Shown here one piece after another: positions 42,875 to 53,000 of a stretch of 64,000 bases of DNA (position 1 is its first letter; each line of letters opens with the position of its first letter). This DNA comes from Massilimicrobiota sp. An134 (GTDB taxonomy: Bacteria; Bacillota_I; Bacilli_A; Erysipelotrichales; Coprobacillaceae): NCBI RefSeq assembly GCF_002160815.1, contig NZ_NFLH01000003.1, positions 1-64,000 on the forward strand, given 5' to 3'. A model generated the notes under the pieces. It was not told the DNA's origin and searched no databases. It saw only the letters and a list, made by a program, of their open reading frames with translations. Made by a program: the position numbers and the translations under genes.

Positions 42875-43026
42875 TCCCTTTTTCCCATTATAACATGCCT
42901 CTTTTCTTTTTGATAAGTCCTTTCAAAATAATAAACATGTTTTATTCATTCGCATACATTCTTAGGACGCTTTGTATTTTCAAATATATATAAACATGAT
43001 ATAATGCACAAAAAAGGAGGAAGTTT

Positions 43027-43836
43027 ATGCATCATCTTGCTTGTCCTAAATGTCATGAACCACTTATTCTCGATGGTAAAAGTTATCGTTGTCAAAATGG
43101 TCATTGTTATGATCTTGCGAAACAAAAATATATCAATCTCTTATTAAATCCAGATAAAGCCACAAATAATCCTGGTGATAATAAAGAAAGTCTTCTATGT
43201 CGTCAACATCATTTAAATAAAGGTTACTATGATGGTATTTTAAATGAAGTTATGCACTGTCTAACAAAATATACATCTTCTCCACGTCAATTATTAGATT
43301 TAGGATGTGGTGAAGGCTATTATACATATCGTATCAAAGAACTATTAAATGATGATTCAACGATTTATGGTTTAGATATTTCTAAAATTGGTATTCAAAT
43401 GGCTACAAAATATACTAAAGATATTTATTGGATTGTAGGTAATTCTAAAAACATTCCTATTGATGATCATTCTTTGGATGTTATAACAGCTTTATTTACG
43501 GTTGTTAATGCACAGGAAATAGAACGTTGTCTAAAGAAAAATGGCTATATCATTCATGTTACAGCTAATCCTTATCATCTTGTGGAATTCAAAGAACTGA
43601 TTTATGATGAAATTAAAATCAAATCTGATCAGCATATACGTTTACCTTTTTCAGTTGTTGAAAGTTATGATTATAAACAGACCATTCATTTACAGACAAA
43701 AGAAGATACACTCAATCTTTTACAAATGACACCACATTTTTATCATATTAAAAAAGAACGTCGTCATGTTTTAGATACTTTAGGTGAATTTGATGTGACT
43801 ATTGATATTCGTATAACAGTTTATCAAGTCTCATGA
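43027..43836 (+). CDS. rlmA: 23S rRNA guanine N1-methyltransferase, RlmA family
   Basis: 269 residues. The N-terminal zinc finger (CPKCHEPL, YRCQNGHC) is followed by a SAM-binding Rossmann motif LLDLGCGEGYYTYRI. It methylates G745 or G748 of 23S rRNA (RlmA(I) or (II)), which affects macrolide or tylosin sensitivity. Which position is unknown. The start has AAAGGAGGAAG upstream and the end overlaps the RluA gene by four bases. Confidence 0.92.
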   Translation: MHHLACPKCHEPLILDGKSYRCQNGHCYDLAKQKYINLLLNPDKATNNPGDNKESLLCRQHHLNKGYYDGILNEVMHCLTKYTSSPRQLLDLGCGEGYYTYRIKELLNDDSTIYGLDISKIGIQMATKYTKDIYWIVGNSKNIPIDDHSLDVITALFTVVNAQEIERCLKKNGYIIHVTANPYHLVEFKELIYDEIKIKSDQHIRLPFSVVESYDYKQTIHLQTKEDTLNLLQMTPHFYHIKKERRHVLDTLGEFDVTIDIRITVYQVS

Positions 43837-44738
43837 AATATCAGATTCGTCACTCTTATTTAACACTCTTTATTGATTCACCTATATCCATCATTGATTT
43901 ATTTCAACAGTTTCATTTATCTAAAAAAACAATTCATCTTATGAAACAAAATAAATCATATCTTGTCAACAATCGTTATGTTTCACCTTCAACAGTATTA
44001 GTCAAAGGTGATCAATTGACATTCAAAGCTTTTCAAGAAGATGATGGGATGTATCCACCCGTATATGAAGATTTAGATATTGTTTATGAAGATGAGTTTT
44101 TATTGATTGTGAATAAACCACCTTTTCTTCAAGTCTTTCCAGCTAAACCAGATGATACAAATTCTTTGGCGCACCGTGTCAGTGGTTATTATCATCAACA
44201 GGGTTATAATCTTCCCGTTCGCTTTATTCATCGTTTAGACTATGAAACAAGTGGATTAATGATTTTTGTGAAATGTGCATTTGTACAGCCTTTATTAGAT
44301 TATCAATTGTCTATGAAAGACATTCATCGTCATTATTTGGCTATTGTTGAGGGAAATTTTCATGATCATCAATGGCATACCATTGATAAACCGATTGGTA
44401 AAGACCGTCACCATCAACAACGCATGATTGTGCATCCTCATGGTAAAAAGGCATGTACACATTATCGTTGCCTTTCCAGCAAGAATCATCTTTCTTTGAT
44501 AGAATGTGTTTTAGATAGTGGCAGAAAACACCAGATTAGAGTCCATATGTCTGCTATTGGACATCCTATTTTATCAGATCAACTTTATGGTCACTCTTCT
44601 GCCCTGTTGAATCATCAAGCGTTGCACGCTTATCAAATAGAATGCATTCATCCTATTACCAAAGAAAAACTGACCTTCACTTGTCAGCCTCCATCAGATA
44701 TGTTGAAACTTATAAAAAAAATGGATCCTCAATTTTGA
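43833..44738 (+). CDS. RluA-family pseudouridine synthase
   Basis: 301 residues. An N-terminal S4-like part precedes the RluA domain with HRLDYETSGLMIF (catalytic Asp) and LDSGRKHQIRVHMSAIGHP. It isomerises uridine in rRNA. It is translationally coupled to rlmA (ATGA), an rRNA-modification pair. A second RluA paralogue occurs at 24835-25656 in this window. Confidence 0.9.
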   Translation: MKYQIRHSYLTLFIDSPISIIDLFQQFHLSKKTIHLMKQNKSYLVNNRYVSPSTVLVKGDQLTFKAFQEDDGMYPPVYEDLDIVYEDEFLLIVNKPPFLQVFPAKPDDTNSLAHRVSGYYHQQGYNLPVRFIHRLDYETSGLMIFVKCAFVQPLLDYQLSMKDIHRHYLAIVEGNFHDHQWHTIDKPIGKDRHHQQRMIVHPHGKKACTHYRCLSSKNHLSLIECVLDSGRKHQIRVHMSAIGHPILSDQLYGHSSALLNHQALHAYQIECIHPITKEKLTFTCQPPSDMLKLIKKMDPQF

Positions 44739-44750
44739 GGATTCTTTTTT
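44725..44750 (+). terminator. Terminator of rlmA-RluA operon
   Basis: GATCCTCA/TGAGGATT hairpin overlapping the RluA stop, followed by six T. Confidence 0.85.
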
Positions 44751-45319
44751 ATACTGACCATTTTCATAACATTCTTTTCATTTATATCAAATAAAATATG
44801 AGCATCTATTTCACGACGTATACCACAATCAGAAAACACAATCCATTCTCCATCACAACTATGTTTATACCCTGTGATACAAACCCAATGCCAATTAGCA
44901 TCTTCAAGTTCTTTGGCCTGATGAGATAAAATCAGTAAGCTTACTGGATTACCTTCATCTATACTCTTTTCAACAAAGTTCATAGCCTGCCAATAACTTT
45001 TAGACTGTTTCATGTAAACAGGTTTCAAGAACACCTGCTTTTCTTGCATCATCTGACAAAATGTTCTTGCAAATTTATATAAAAATGGATAACCCATTTT
45101 TCCTGGAGTAAAGCGTTGAAACATCTGATTCATAATTTCTAAAAATTCTGACTTTGACATTTGTGTGATAGATAAATAATATGTATAAAGATGACTTGCT
45201 AAAACACTGGCACAACCAGCCTTTTTGGCCCAATCATCTAAAAACCAGTCCTGATTACCACCATAGCCAATACATTGACCGTTTTCATAAATATGAATCA
45301 TATCCAATTCTTTTTTCAT
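44729..45319 (-). CDS. Papain-like/C39-like cysteine protein, unassigned
   Basis: 196 residues without a signal peptide. AGCASVLASHLYTYYL near residue 35 could hold the catalytic Cys (after Gly), WHWVCITGYK near residue 145 the His, and VFSDCGIRRE the Asp/Asn, an order typical of C39/papain-like folds. It may cleave peptides or only bind them. It overlaps the RluA end convergently. Family assignment is tentative. Confidence 0.5.
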   Translation of the reverse strand: MKKELDMIHIYENGQCIGYGGNQDWFLDDWAKKAGCASVLASHLYTYYLSITQMSKSEFLEIMNQMFQRFTPGKMGYPFLYKFARTFCQMMQEKQVFLKPVYMKQSKSYWQAMNFVEKSIDEGNPVSLLILSHQAKELEDANWHWVCITGYKHSCDGEWIVFSDCGIRREIDAHILFDINEKNVMKMVSIKKNPQN

Positions 45320-45340
45320 ATTTGATCCTCCTCGACATTA

Positions 45341-45370
45341 TTGTAACATACCCACAAAATATTGTATAAT
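45341..45370 (+). promoter_or_regulatory. Promoter of the MATE gene
   Basis: TTGTAA (45341-45346), 18-base spacer, TATAAT (45365-45370). The start of transcription would be near 45377, so the open frame upstream of it is not translated, supporting the downstream TTG start. Confidence 0.7.
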
Positions 45371-45403
45371 GATTCCAATGTCTTAAAGATGGGAGGAATT
45401 TTT

Positions 45404-46756
45404 TTGGCAACAAATTTCACTGAAATCATTAAAAATCAATCTGTACTTTCAAATAAACAAAAAATCAATATTATTATTCAATTAAGTATTCCAACGATTT
45501 TATCACAAGTTTCTTCTATTTTAATGCAATATATTGATGCTGCCATGGTTGGACATCTCGGTCCTGATGCTTCAGCTTCAATTGGAATTGTATCAACCAG
45601 CAGTTGGCTTTTAAGTGGTCTATGTAGTGCTATGGCAACCAGTTTTGCGGTTCAGGTGGCACAACTCATTGGAGCAAGTCAATATGAAAAAGCACGTCGT
45701 ACTTTCAAAACCGCGCTTATCACATCCCTCATTTTTTCTTGTATATTATTAATCATCGGTGTGCTTGTCAATCAAAGTTTATTAACATGGTTAGGTGCTG
45801 ATCCAGCTATTTTTGATAATGCTTCTGCCTATTTTCTTGTTTTCACATTAAGTTTACCTATTTTACAATTAAATAGTTTATGCAGTTCCATGTTACAATG
45901 TAGTGGTAATATGAAAATACCGAGTTTACTCAATGCTTCCATGTGTGGATTAGATGTGATTTATAATCTTATTTTCATTCATTACTTTGGTGTTGTGGGA
46001 GCAGCCATTGGAACAGCGCTTGCCCAGTTGACAGTCTGTTTTATCAATCTCTGGTATACAACTTGTCATTCTTCTCTATTAAAATTCCAAAATCATGAAA
46101 AGTTCTATCTTGAAAAAGAAACATTGAAAAATGCTTTTCAGATTGGAACACCCTTAGCTTTTGAACATATAGCCATTTGTGGTGCCATGGTGATGTCTAC
46201 AAAGATTATTGCCCCTTTAGGAACAATTGCAATTGCTGCTCATTCCTTTGCGATCACTGCTGAAAGCTTATGTTATATGCCTGGATATGGACTGGAAGCT
46301 GCCGCAACCACATTAGTTGGTCAATGCATGGGTGCTCAAAGAAAAGAACTTGCAAAGTCCTTTTCCAATTTAACTGTTGCCTTTGGTGCTATCATCATGG
46401 GAATCATTGCGATTGTTATGTTTGTCATTTCACCATTTGTTTTTCAAATCTTAACTCCAGATGCGCAGACCCAACAGCTGGCTACAGAAGTTTTACGAAT
46501 TGAACTTTTTGCCGAACCACTCTATGGTGTTTCCATTGTAGCTTCTGGTGCCTTGCGTGGAGCTGGAGATACACTTATACCAAGCTTACTCAATCTTTTG
46601 AGTATTTGGGGTGTTCGTTTATCTCTATCCGTTCTTTTTGTTCAAACTATGGGATTACATGGAGTTTGGCTGGCTATGTGCATTGAATTATGTGTCAGAG
46701 GTTTATTGCTTCTCTATCGTCAACAACGTGGTCAATGGTTAGAAAAATCACTATAA
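45404..46756 (+). CDS. MATE-family multidrug/metabolite exporter
   Basis: About 450 residues with 12 membrane spans. PTILSQVSSILMQYIDAAMVGHLGPDASASIG at the start and the repeated half-domain (ALRGAGDTLIPS) are MATE hallmarks. It exports cationic compounds against sodium or protons. A GGAGG lies eight bases before TTG at 45404, and the promoter -10 box covers the upstream frame start, so TTG 45404 is the likely start. Confidence 0.92.
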   Translation: MATNFTEIIKNQSVLSNKQKINIIIQLSIPTILSQVSSILMQYIDAAMVGHLGPDASASIGIVSTSSWLLSGLCSAMATSFAVQVAQLIGASQYEKARRTFKTALITSLIFSCILLIIGVLVNQSLLTWLGADPAIFDNASAYFLVFTLSLPILQLNSLCSSMLQCSGNMKIPSLLNASMCGLDVIYNLIFIHYFGVVGAAIGTALAQLTVCFINLWYTTCHSSLLKFQNHEKFYLEKETLKNAFQIGTPLAFEHIAICGAMVMSTKIIAPLGTIAIAAHSFAITAESLCYMPGYGLEAAATTLVGQCMGAQRKELAKSFSNLTVAFGAIIMGIIAIVMFVISPFVFQILTPDAQTQQLATEVLRIELFAEPLYGVSIVASGALRGAGDTLIPSLLNLLSIWGVRLSLSVLFVQTMGLHGVWLAMCIELCVRGLLLLYRQQRGQWLEKSL

Positions 46757-46800
46757 AAGACATCATAAATCATATTTTATTCTTTCTGTTTTGTAAAAAA

Positions 46801-46828
46801 GAAAAAGTTGCTATAAAGCAACTTATTT
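46801..46828 (+). terminator. Terminator after the MATE gene
   Basis: AAGTTGCT/AGCAACTT stem with an ATAA loop; the following T's are few (TTATTTCC). Confidence 0.55.
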
Positions 46829-46927
46829 CCTGTTTGTATTCTTACGGGAAAACGAATACGATTATAGATATTTGGGACATGCTTATCATATCATAAATTT
46901 TATAAAAATGTTTTCATATTATGAAAA

Positions 46928-47656
46928 TTATCTATCACGAAAATAAATTTCTATCGTAAAATAAACCTCATCTTCCTGACTTCTTCCTTCAACAATATAA
47001 CGATGACCATTTTCAGCCATAAAAAGTTTAACTTTTTCTAATGGTCTAATTTCTTTACGATATTGAATATTCAAATCACTGATATAACACTGATGATGTT
47101 TATCAAAATCAATGAAATCCAATGCCCACTCAACATAGCGTGTATTGTTCATATGCTGATTAATATCGACATCACTATATAGAACTTTTCTTTCTGTCAT
47201 ATATTGGAATTCCATATCTTTTTGAATAGCTGGTGGTAATTCTAATAAATGCTCCAAAGGCGCTTCTGGAAAGGTAATCCCTATTTTTTGTGGTGAAACC
47301 ATTCTTCTTTTTTGAATATCTAATAATGTCCAAACAGAAGAACATGTGCCAATCAGACGATTATCTTTTTTAATATAATAATATCTTGGAAAACTCACAT
47401 ATGTTCCTTTCGAAATCGTTGTTGATAATTCAATACGATCTTGATAATGAATAGGTTCATCTAAATGAAGATACTGTTTAGCCACAACCCATCCATATTT
47501 TGACATCATATCATAATTCCATACACCTAACTTCATAGCGCTCTCTGTTGCAATTTGAGCAAAACGATTTAAAAGATGATGAAAGAAATATTCTCCCATA
47601 TCATCAACTTCATTAATTTCAATAACACGTGTTTCATAACTCTTTAAATCTTCCAT
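46928..47656 (-). CDS. Acyl-ACP thioesterase (FatA/FatB family)
   Basis: 242 residues, two hotdog domains. NDVDINQHMNNTRYVEW-like YSDVDINQHMNNTRYVEWALD carries the active-site Asn-His region and RIELSTTISKGTYVSF lies in the first domain. It releases free fatty acids from acyl carrier protein; in gut Firmicutes this may feed lipid remodelling. A fatty-acid operon is not nearby. Single gene. Confidence 0.9.
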   Translation of the reverse strand: MEDLKSYETRVIEINEVDDMGEYFFHHLLNRFAQIATESAMKLGVWNYDMMSKYGWVVAKQYLHLDEPIHYQDRIELSTTISKGTYVSFPRYYYIKKDNRLIGTCSSVWTLLDIQKRRMVSPQKIGITFPEAPLEHLLELPPAIQKDMEFQYMTERKVLYSDVDINQHMNNTRYVEWALDFIDFDKHHQCYISDLNIQYRKEIRPLEKVKLFMAENGHRYIVEGRSQEDEVYFTIEIYFRDR

Positions 47657-47779
47657 ATTTTCACTTCCCTAGTGTCTATTATAATAAAAATTCATAAAGA
47701 TTTCACATATTTTCATTTTTTTCTAGGCGAAAAGCAAAATTATATGTATAATAGAGAAGTATGAAAGGAAGTTTAATTT

Positions 47780-48268
47780 ATGCAGGAAATTTTTTCATTA
47801 GTTCTATCGTTTGTTTTAATAATTATTTTTCTTTGGTTTACATATTCTATCGCTAACATTATTGTTACGTTTTTTCGTTGTCGTAAACAAGATCATTCTT
47901 TACAGCTTTGTTTAAATACTGGTGGTCTTATTTTTTATGTAATTTTAACTATCATTTATTTGATTGCGGTTATTGGTGGTATTATTGCTGTTGTATATGG
48001 AATCATCACTTCTCGTTCATCATTTTTCCATAATGGATTAAATGCAGCAGCACTATTAACAGTTGTTTATGCTTATTTTCTTTCAACAATTGTGTTAGTA
48101 GGTCGTAAAAACTTAATGGTAGGAAGAATGCTGATAGATTATCGTAAACTGAAAAAAGTGAATTTCACTTATAACAATAAAGTTACATTTGTTTATGCTC
48201 AAAAAGATTATAGTTTCCCAACACGTTTTGTTGATAAGACAAAATTAAGAAAAATGATTTCTCGATAA
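47780..48268 (+). CDS. Hypothetical membrane protein
   Basis: 162 residues with three or four membrane spans (LVLSFVLIIIFLWFTYSI, GGLIFYVILTIIYLIAVIGG and a third at 90-107) and a basic cytosolic tail (GRMLIDYRKLKKVNF...KMISR). No family recognised. It follows AAAGGAAG and is flanked by terminators; single gene. Confidence 0.75.
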   Translation: MQEIFSLVLSFVLIIIFLWFTYSIANIIVTFFRCRKQDHSLQLCLNTGGLIFYVILTIIYLIAVIGGIIAVVYGIITSRSSFFHNGLNAAALLTVVYAYFLSTIVLVGRKNLMVGRMLIDYRKLKKVNFTYNNKVTFVYAQKDYSFPTRFVDKTKLRKMISR

Positions 48269-48271
48269 AAT

Positions 48272-48300
48272 AAAAACACGAAGCTCGTGTTTTTATTTTT
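48272..48300. terminator. Bidirectional terminator
   Basis: AAAAACACGA/TCGTGTTTTT stem between the plus-strand membrane protein and the minus-strand ABC exporter end. Confidence 0.9.
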
Positions 48301-50029
48301 GTATTTCAAACTGACTATAATATAAATGGTGATAAAAGCCATGCTTTTTCAATAACTCTTCATGTTTTCCCTGTTCAATAATTTGTCCATGATTCATGAC
48401 AAGAATCTGATCAGCTTTTTGGATAGTTGATAAACGATGTGCAACAATAAAGGTTGTACGTCCTTCCATCATTAAATCAAACGCTTCTTGAATTTGCTTT
48501 TCAGTACGTGTATCAATTGAACTTGTCGCTTCATCTAAAATCAACATTGGTGGTTTAACTAACATAATACGCGCAATGCATAATAACTGTTTTTGCCCTT
48601 GTGATAGATTTCCACCTTCTTCGCTAATCATTGTATCATAGCCATCTTTTAACTGAATAATAAATTTATGTGCATGAGCTTTTTGGGCTGCTTCTATAAT
48701 TTCCTGATCAGTTGCCTCTTTTTTCCCATAAGCAATATTATCCTTAATACTTCCTTGAAATAACCAAGAATCTTGTAAAACCATTCCATATAGACTTCTG
48801 ACATAATCACTGCTCATATCCTGAATATCAATGCCATCAATGCATATTTGACCATGTTGTGGCTGATAAAATTTCATTAATAAATTAATAAAAGTTGTTT
48901 TTCCACATCCTGTTGGTCCTACAATTGCAATGGTTTGCCCTGGTTTTGCTTCCACATTGAAATCTTCTATGAATGGTTCATCATCTCGATAAGAAAAACT
49001 GAGGTGTTGAATCTGGACATGTCCTTGAATATGCGAAAGTGTTTTCGTTGGACCCTGTTTAGGACTTGAATCTATATCTAATAAATGAAAAACTCTTGAA
49101 GCACAAGCCAATGCTGTTTGTAATTCGGTAAAGACATTAGAAATTTCATTAAAAGGTTTTGTATACTGATTGGCATAACTTAAAAAACTTGATAAAGCTC
49201 CTACACTCATAGAGCCACCAATCACATATAAAGATCCTGCAATACAGACACTGGCATAAACAATATTGTTGACAACTCTTGTACTCGGATTGGCTAATGC
49301 TCCTAAAAACTGTGATTTAACACCACTGATATAAACACGCTGATTGATTTCTTCAAAACGCTCCTGATTTGTTTGTTCATAACCATAAGCCTTGACAACT
49401 TTAACACCGCCAATCATTTCTTCTACATAAGCACCAAGTTCTCCTCTTAAAGCCAGTTGTTCTTGAAAATACTTATATGTCTTATTGGCAATAATTGTTG
49501 CTACAACCAATGATAAAGGTGTTAAAACAATCACAATCAATGCAACTGTTGTTTGAATATATAACATAAAACAAATCGTTCCAATAATAGTCGCAATCCC
49601 ATTAAATAAATGTGTAAATCCCTGTAAAAGACCATCACCAATTAAATCTATATCATTAACCATACGACTTAACAGATCACCATGAGCATGACTATCAATA
49701 TAACTTAAAGGCAATGTTTCATATTTTTCAAATAATTGATCACGTAAATCTTTTGTAATCGCATATGTCATACGATTAGATAATCTCACTACCAGCCAAT
49801 CAAAAATTTCCGCAATCAGAACACTTCCCAATATCCAAAGCATTTTTTGAAATAACAAATCAAACGCCACAAGTCCCTGTCCAATAATATGATCAACAGC
49901 CTGTCCAATAAAAACAGGTGTCAACAATGTAAAAACAATCTGTCCTGATGAACATAATAAAGCACAATATAAATATTTCATATACGGGCGACAAAATGAT
50001 AATAAACGCTTCATTGTTTTGATATCCAT
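48293..50029 (-). CDS. ABC exporter, canonical half
   Basis: 578 residues: six membrane spans and an ATPase domain. Walker A GPTGCGKTT, signature NLSQGQKQ, Walker B LILDEATSSID and the H-loop VAHRLST are complete. The catalytic Glu is present (DEAT). It pairs with the gene just upstream, one base apart, as a heterodimeric exporter for drugs, lipids or peptides. Its partner has a degenerate site. Confidence 0.93.
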   Translation of the reverse strand: MDIKTMKRLLSFCRPYMKYLYCALLCSSGQIVFTLLTPVFIGQAVDHIIGQGLVAFDLLFQKMLWILGSVLIAEIFDWLVVRLSNRMTYAITKDLRDQLFEKYETLPLSYIDSHAHGDLLSRMVNDIDLIGDGLLQGFTHLFNGIATIIGTICFMLYIQTTVALIVIVLTPLSLVVATIIANKTYKYFQEQLALRGELGAYVEEMIGGVKVVKAYGYEQTNQERFEEINQRVYISGVKSQFLGALANPSTRVVNNIVYASVCIAGSLYVIGGSMSVGALSSFLSYANQYTKPFNEISNVFTELQTALACASRVFHLLDIDSSPKQGPTKTLSHIQGHVQIQHLSFSYRDDEPFIEDFNVEAKPGQTIAIVGPTGCGKTTFINLLMKFYQPQHGQICIDGIDIQDMSSDYVRSLYGMVLQDSWLFQGSIKDNIAYGKKEATDQEIIEAAQKAHAHKFIIQLKDGYDTMISEEGGNLSQGQKQLLCIARIMLVKPPMLILDEATSSIDTRTEKQIQEAFDLMMEGRTTFIVAHRLSTIQKADQILVMNHGQIIEQGKHEELLKKHGFYHHLYYSQFEIQK

Positions 50030-51730
50030 TTATGCCACCTCCTTAGACATTTGTGATGTGACAATTTGTTGATATATTTCACAAGTTTTCATCAACTCAT
50101 CATGTTTTCCCATTCCCACTAATTCACCATGACTCAAAACAAGAATCTTATCAGCATGCATAATTGCACTGACACGTTGAGAAACAATAATTGTTGTTTG
50201 AGGAAGTGTGGCAATGGCTTTTCTTAAAGCAGCATCAGTCGCAAAATCCAATGCACTGGCACTATCATCTAATATAAGAAGTTCAGGATTTCTCACCAAT
50301 GCTCTGGCAATCGTTAAACGTTGTTTTTGTCCACCAGAAAGATTATATCCACCTTGTGTAATATGACTATAAATGCCATCTTTCCACTCATCTACAAATG
50401 ATGCCTGTGCCAAATGCAAGGCCTGTTTGACTTCATCATCGCTAGCATTTTCTTTAGCCAAACAGATATTTTCTTTAATCGTTCCTGTAAAGAGCGTAGC
50501 CTGTTGTGGAACCAAGCCAATCATCTGTCTTAAAGAAAATAAAGAATAATCTTGAATAGGTCTGTTCTTGATATAAATTTGTCCTTGCGTCGCTTCATAG
50601 AAACGAGGAATCAGATGGATGAGAGTTGATTTTCCCGAACCAGTCCCACCAATGATTCCAATTGTTTCTCCCTGATGAATAGAAAAAGATAGATCATGCA
50701 ATGCATGGCTACCCTGATATGAAAAACTGACATGATCAAATGTCACCAATGGACCTTCTTGATTATCAATAAGACATTTTCCATCCTGAATAGCTGGTTG
50801 AATAGCTAAAACTTCCTGTACACGTTTATAACAAGCTGTTGCTTTATTATAAATGACTATCACATTAGCAAATGCAAACATTGATAATAGAATTTGATTC
50901 ATGTAATTGATTAATGCTATTACTTCTCCCTGGGTTAAATGTCCCGCATTGACCTGTAAACCACCTGCATACAAAATGACCAAAATAGCACAGTTGACAA
51001 TCACACTGGTACTTGGATTTAAAAGTGCAGAAAGTTTTCCAACCTGTATTTGCATGTTTTTTTGTTTTTGAGTTGCCTGTTGAAAACGTTCTTTTTCTTG
51101 TTTCTGTTTAGAAAAAGCGCGAATCACACGAATACCTGCTAAATTCTCACGACAAATCAATGATACATGATCCAGTTGTTTTTGAATTTTTAAATAAAGG
51201 GGCAGGGATTTTGACATCACTCCATATATTGCTAAAGCGAGTATTGGTGCTGCACAAATAAAAATCAAAGCAATCGGTACTGAAATACGAAAAGCCATGA
51301 CTAATGAACCTAAAATTAAAAATGGTGAACGTGATGCCAAACGAATCGTCATCGCAACTGCCAACTGTAATTGATTCGTATCATTAGTGATACGTGTCAT
51401 TAATGATGGAATTCCAATTTCATCTATATTTTCATAATCATAAGCATGAATCGCTTTAAACATATCATTTCTTAAATAAGTTCCAAATCCCTGAGATGTT
51501 TTTGAGGCAAAATACTGACACACCAAAGCACAAGCATATCCTAATAAAGCTAATACTAATAATAAAAGGCCTCGCTGTAAAATGTATTGTTGATCTTGAT
51601 GTAAGATTCCATAATCAATAATATCTGCCACAACAATAGGTACAATCAATTCAAAAAAAGCTTCTATCAATTTAAAGAAGAAACCAATAACAGCTTCTTT
51701 ACGATACGGTTTTAAATATTTCATCCACAT
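50030..51730 (-). CDS. ABC exporter, half with degenerate catalytic site
   Basis: 566 residues with six spans and an ATPase domain. Walker A GGTGSGKST, signature NLSGGQKQ and Walker B LLILDDSASALD. The catalytic Glu of the Walker B is Asp here, and the H-loop reads VSQRVSA (His replaced by Gln). This is the usual arrangement of heterodimeric exporters, where one ATP site is slow or silent and the other, in the partner gene, turns over. It is the first gene of the pair and is divergent from a LysR regulator, which may control it. Confidence 0.93.
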   Translation of the reverse strand: MWMKYLKPYRKEAVIGFFFKLIEAFFELIVPIVVADIIDYGILHQDQQYILQRGLLLLVLALLGYACALVCQYFASKTSQGFGTYLRNDMFKAIHAYDYENIDEIGIPSLMTRITNDTNQLQLAVAMTIRLASRSPFLILGSLVMAFRISVPIALIFICAAPILALAIYGVMSKSLPLYLKIQKQLDHVSLICRENLAGIRVIRAFSKQKQEKERFQQATQKQKNMQIQVGKLSALLNPSTSVIVNCAILVILYAGGLQVNAGHLTQGEVIALINYMNQILLSMFAFANVIVIYNKATACYKRVQEVLAIQPAIQDGKCLIDNQEGPLVTFDHVSFSYQGSHALHDLSFSIHQGETIGIIGGTGSGKSTLIHLIPRFYEATQGQIYIKNRPIQDYSLFSLRQMIGLVPQQATLFTGTIKENICLAKENASDDEVKQALHLAQASFVDEWKDGIYSHITQGGYNLSGGQKQRLTIARALVRNPELLILDDSASALDFATDAALRKAIATLPQTTIIVSQRVSAIMHADKILVLSHGELVGMGKHDELMKTCEIYQQIVTSQMSKEVA

Positions 51731-51831
51731 GCTTTTATCATTCCTTTTCTTGATTTATTATAACGAAAATTGTATTATATGTATAATATATATAAAATAT
51801 AATTGGTATACTTTTAGGATATGGTGATTCA

Positions 51832-52686
51832 ATGGATATTAAACAGATGATTTATTTTAAAACAATTGTAGAAGAAGGAACAATTTCTAAAGCAGCGAAA
51901 ACTTTACATATGGCACAACCCCCTTTATCTATGCAACTGAAACAATTAGAAGAAGAACTCGGTGTGACTTTATTAAAACGTGGACATCGAAAAATAGAAT
52001 TGACTCAAGCTGGAAAAGTCCTTTATAAAAGAAGCTTGCAGATGATTTCTTTAAACGAGATGACATTTCATGAAATCCAGGATATGCAAAATGAAGTTTT
52101 AAGAATTGGGATCACATCTTCTAATTCCAATGTTCTTCCAAGTTGTTTAGCTCAAAATCAAAATCTAGCCCATGTTTCTTTTCGTATCTATGAAGGAAGC
52201 ACTTATGAAATCATAGACTTATTAATGGCACATCATATTGATTTAGGTATTGTGCGTACCCCTTTTGATCAAAGCCAACTGCATTGTCAGGCGTTTTTAA
52301 AGGATCCTATGGTCGCCGTTGGTATTCCTGAACTTTTACATTCCAACATGACACATATGTCAGACTATCAAAATAAACCATTAATTATTCATCAGCGTTA
52401 TTTATCACTTATTACTGATTATTGCCTGAATCTTCATTTTCATCCTTATATTAAAATTACATGTGATGATTCAAGGACATCTTTACAATGGGCTCAAGCT
52501 GGTTTGGGTATTGCGATTGTGCCACAAAATATCCTTACTTTCTATCCAGACTCCAAACTGAACCATGTAATCCTTGAAGATGAAGTTTTAAAAACAGATT
52601 TAACATTGATTACACGTCCTCATGAAGTCTTAAATACGTCTTTGCAGACACTTATTGAATTATTTGCGAATCAGCAGAAAGGATAA
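51832..52686 (+). CDS. LysR-family transcriptional regulator
   Basis: 284 residues. The N-terminal HTH (YFKTIVEEGTISKAAKTLHMAQPPLSMQLKQLEEELGV) is followed by a periplasmic-binding-like effector domain. It is divergent from the heterodimeric ABC exporter with about 100 bases between starts and likely regulates it. The region holds several AT-rich T-N11-A-like sites. The next gene starts five bases after its stop. Confidence 0.93.
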   Translation: MDIKQMIYFKTIVEEGTISKAAKTLHMAQPPLSMQLKQLEEELGVTLLKRGHRKIELTQAGKVLYKRSLQMISLNEMTFHEIQDMQNEVLRIGITSSNSNVLPSCLAQNQNLAHVSFRIYEGSTYEIIDLLMAHHIDLGIVRTPFDQSQLHCQAFLKDPMVAVGIPELLHSNMTHMSDYQNKPLIIHQRYLSLITDYCLNLHFHPYIKITCDDSRTSLQWAQAGLGIAIVPQNILTFYPDSKLNHVILEDEVLKTDLTLITRPHEVLNTSLQTLIELFANQQKG

Positions 52687-52691
52687 TATTT

Positions 52692-53000
52692 ATGCAACTA
52701 TCTCAATTCCCTCAATTTGAAATTATCATTTTACATCTATTGAAACAACAAGATTTTTCTGGTGAACACATTTATCAGATTTTAAATAAACACTTTCAAA
52801 TTATTGAAGGAGATATTCTCATTTCACTTTTCTTTCTTCAAGATACACATCTTATTTCAAGCTATTCATTAGAAAACATTGTTTTCTATCATATTGAAGA
52901 TCCTGGTCTTGTCAGATATACAACATTAAAAAGAGAATATCAAAATATTCATCAATCTATGGAGGCATTATTTCAAAATGAAAAAACAAAAATTCAATAA
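52692..53000 (+). CDS. PadR-like small regulator
   Basis: 102 residues. IIILHLLKQQDFSGEHIYQILNKHFQIIEGD-type helix-turn-helix followed by a wing-like ISLFFLQDTHLISSYSLEN stretch, and a C-terminal helix; PadR-like by pattern but without the conserved PadR loop residues. It lies five bases after the LysR gene. Its stop overlaps the next gene's start. Confidence 0.6.
   Translation: MQLSQFPQFEIIILHLLKQQDFSGEHIYQILNKHFQIIEGDILISLFFLQDTHLISSYSLENIVFYHIEDPGLVRYTTLKREYQNIHQSMEALFQNEKTKIQ

Noticed and set aside
45362-45403. The MATE gene could start at the upstream TTG 45362 or ATG 45389.
   Set aside because: 45362 lies inside the promoter -10 box, and ATG 45389 overlaps the GGAGG itself. TTG 45404 has ideal spacing.
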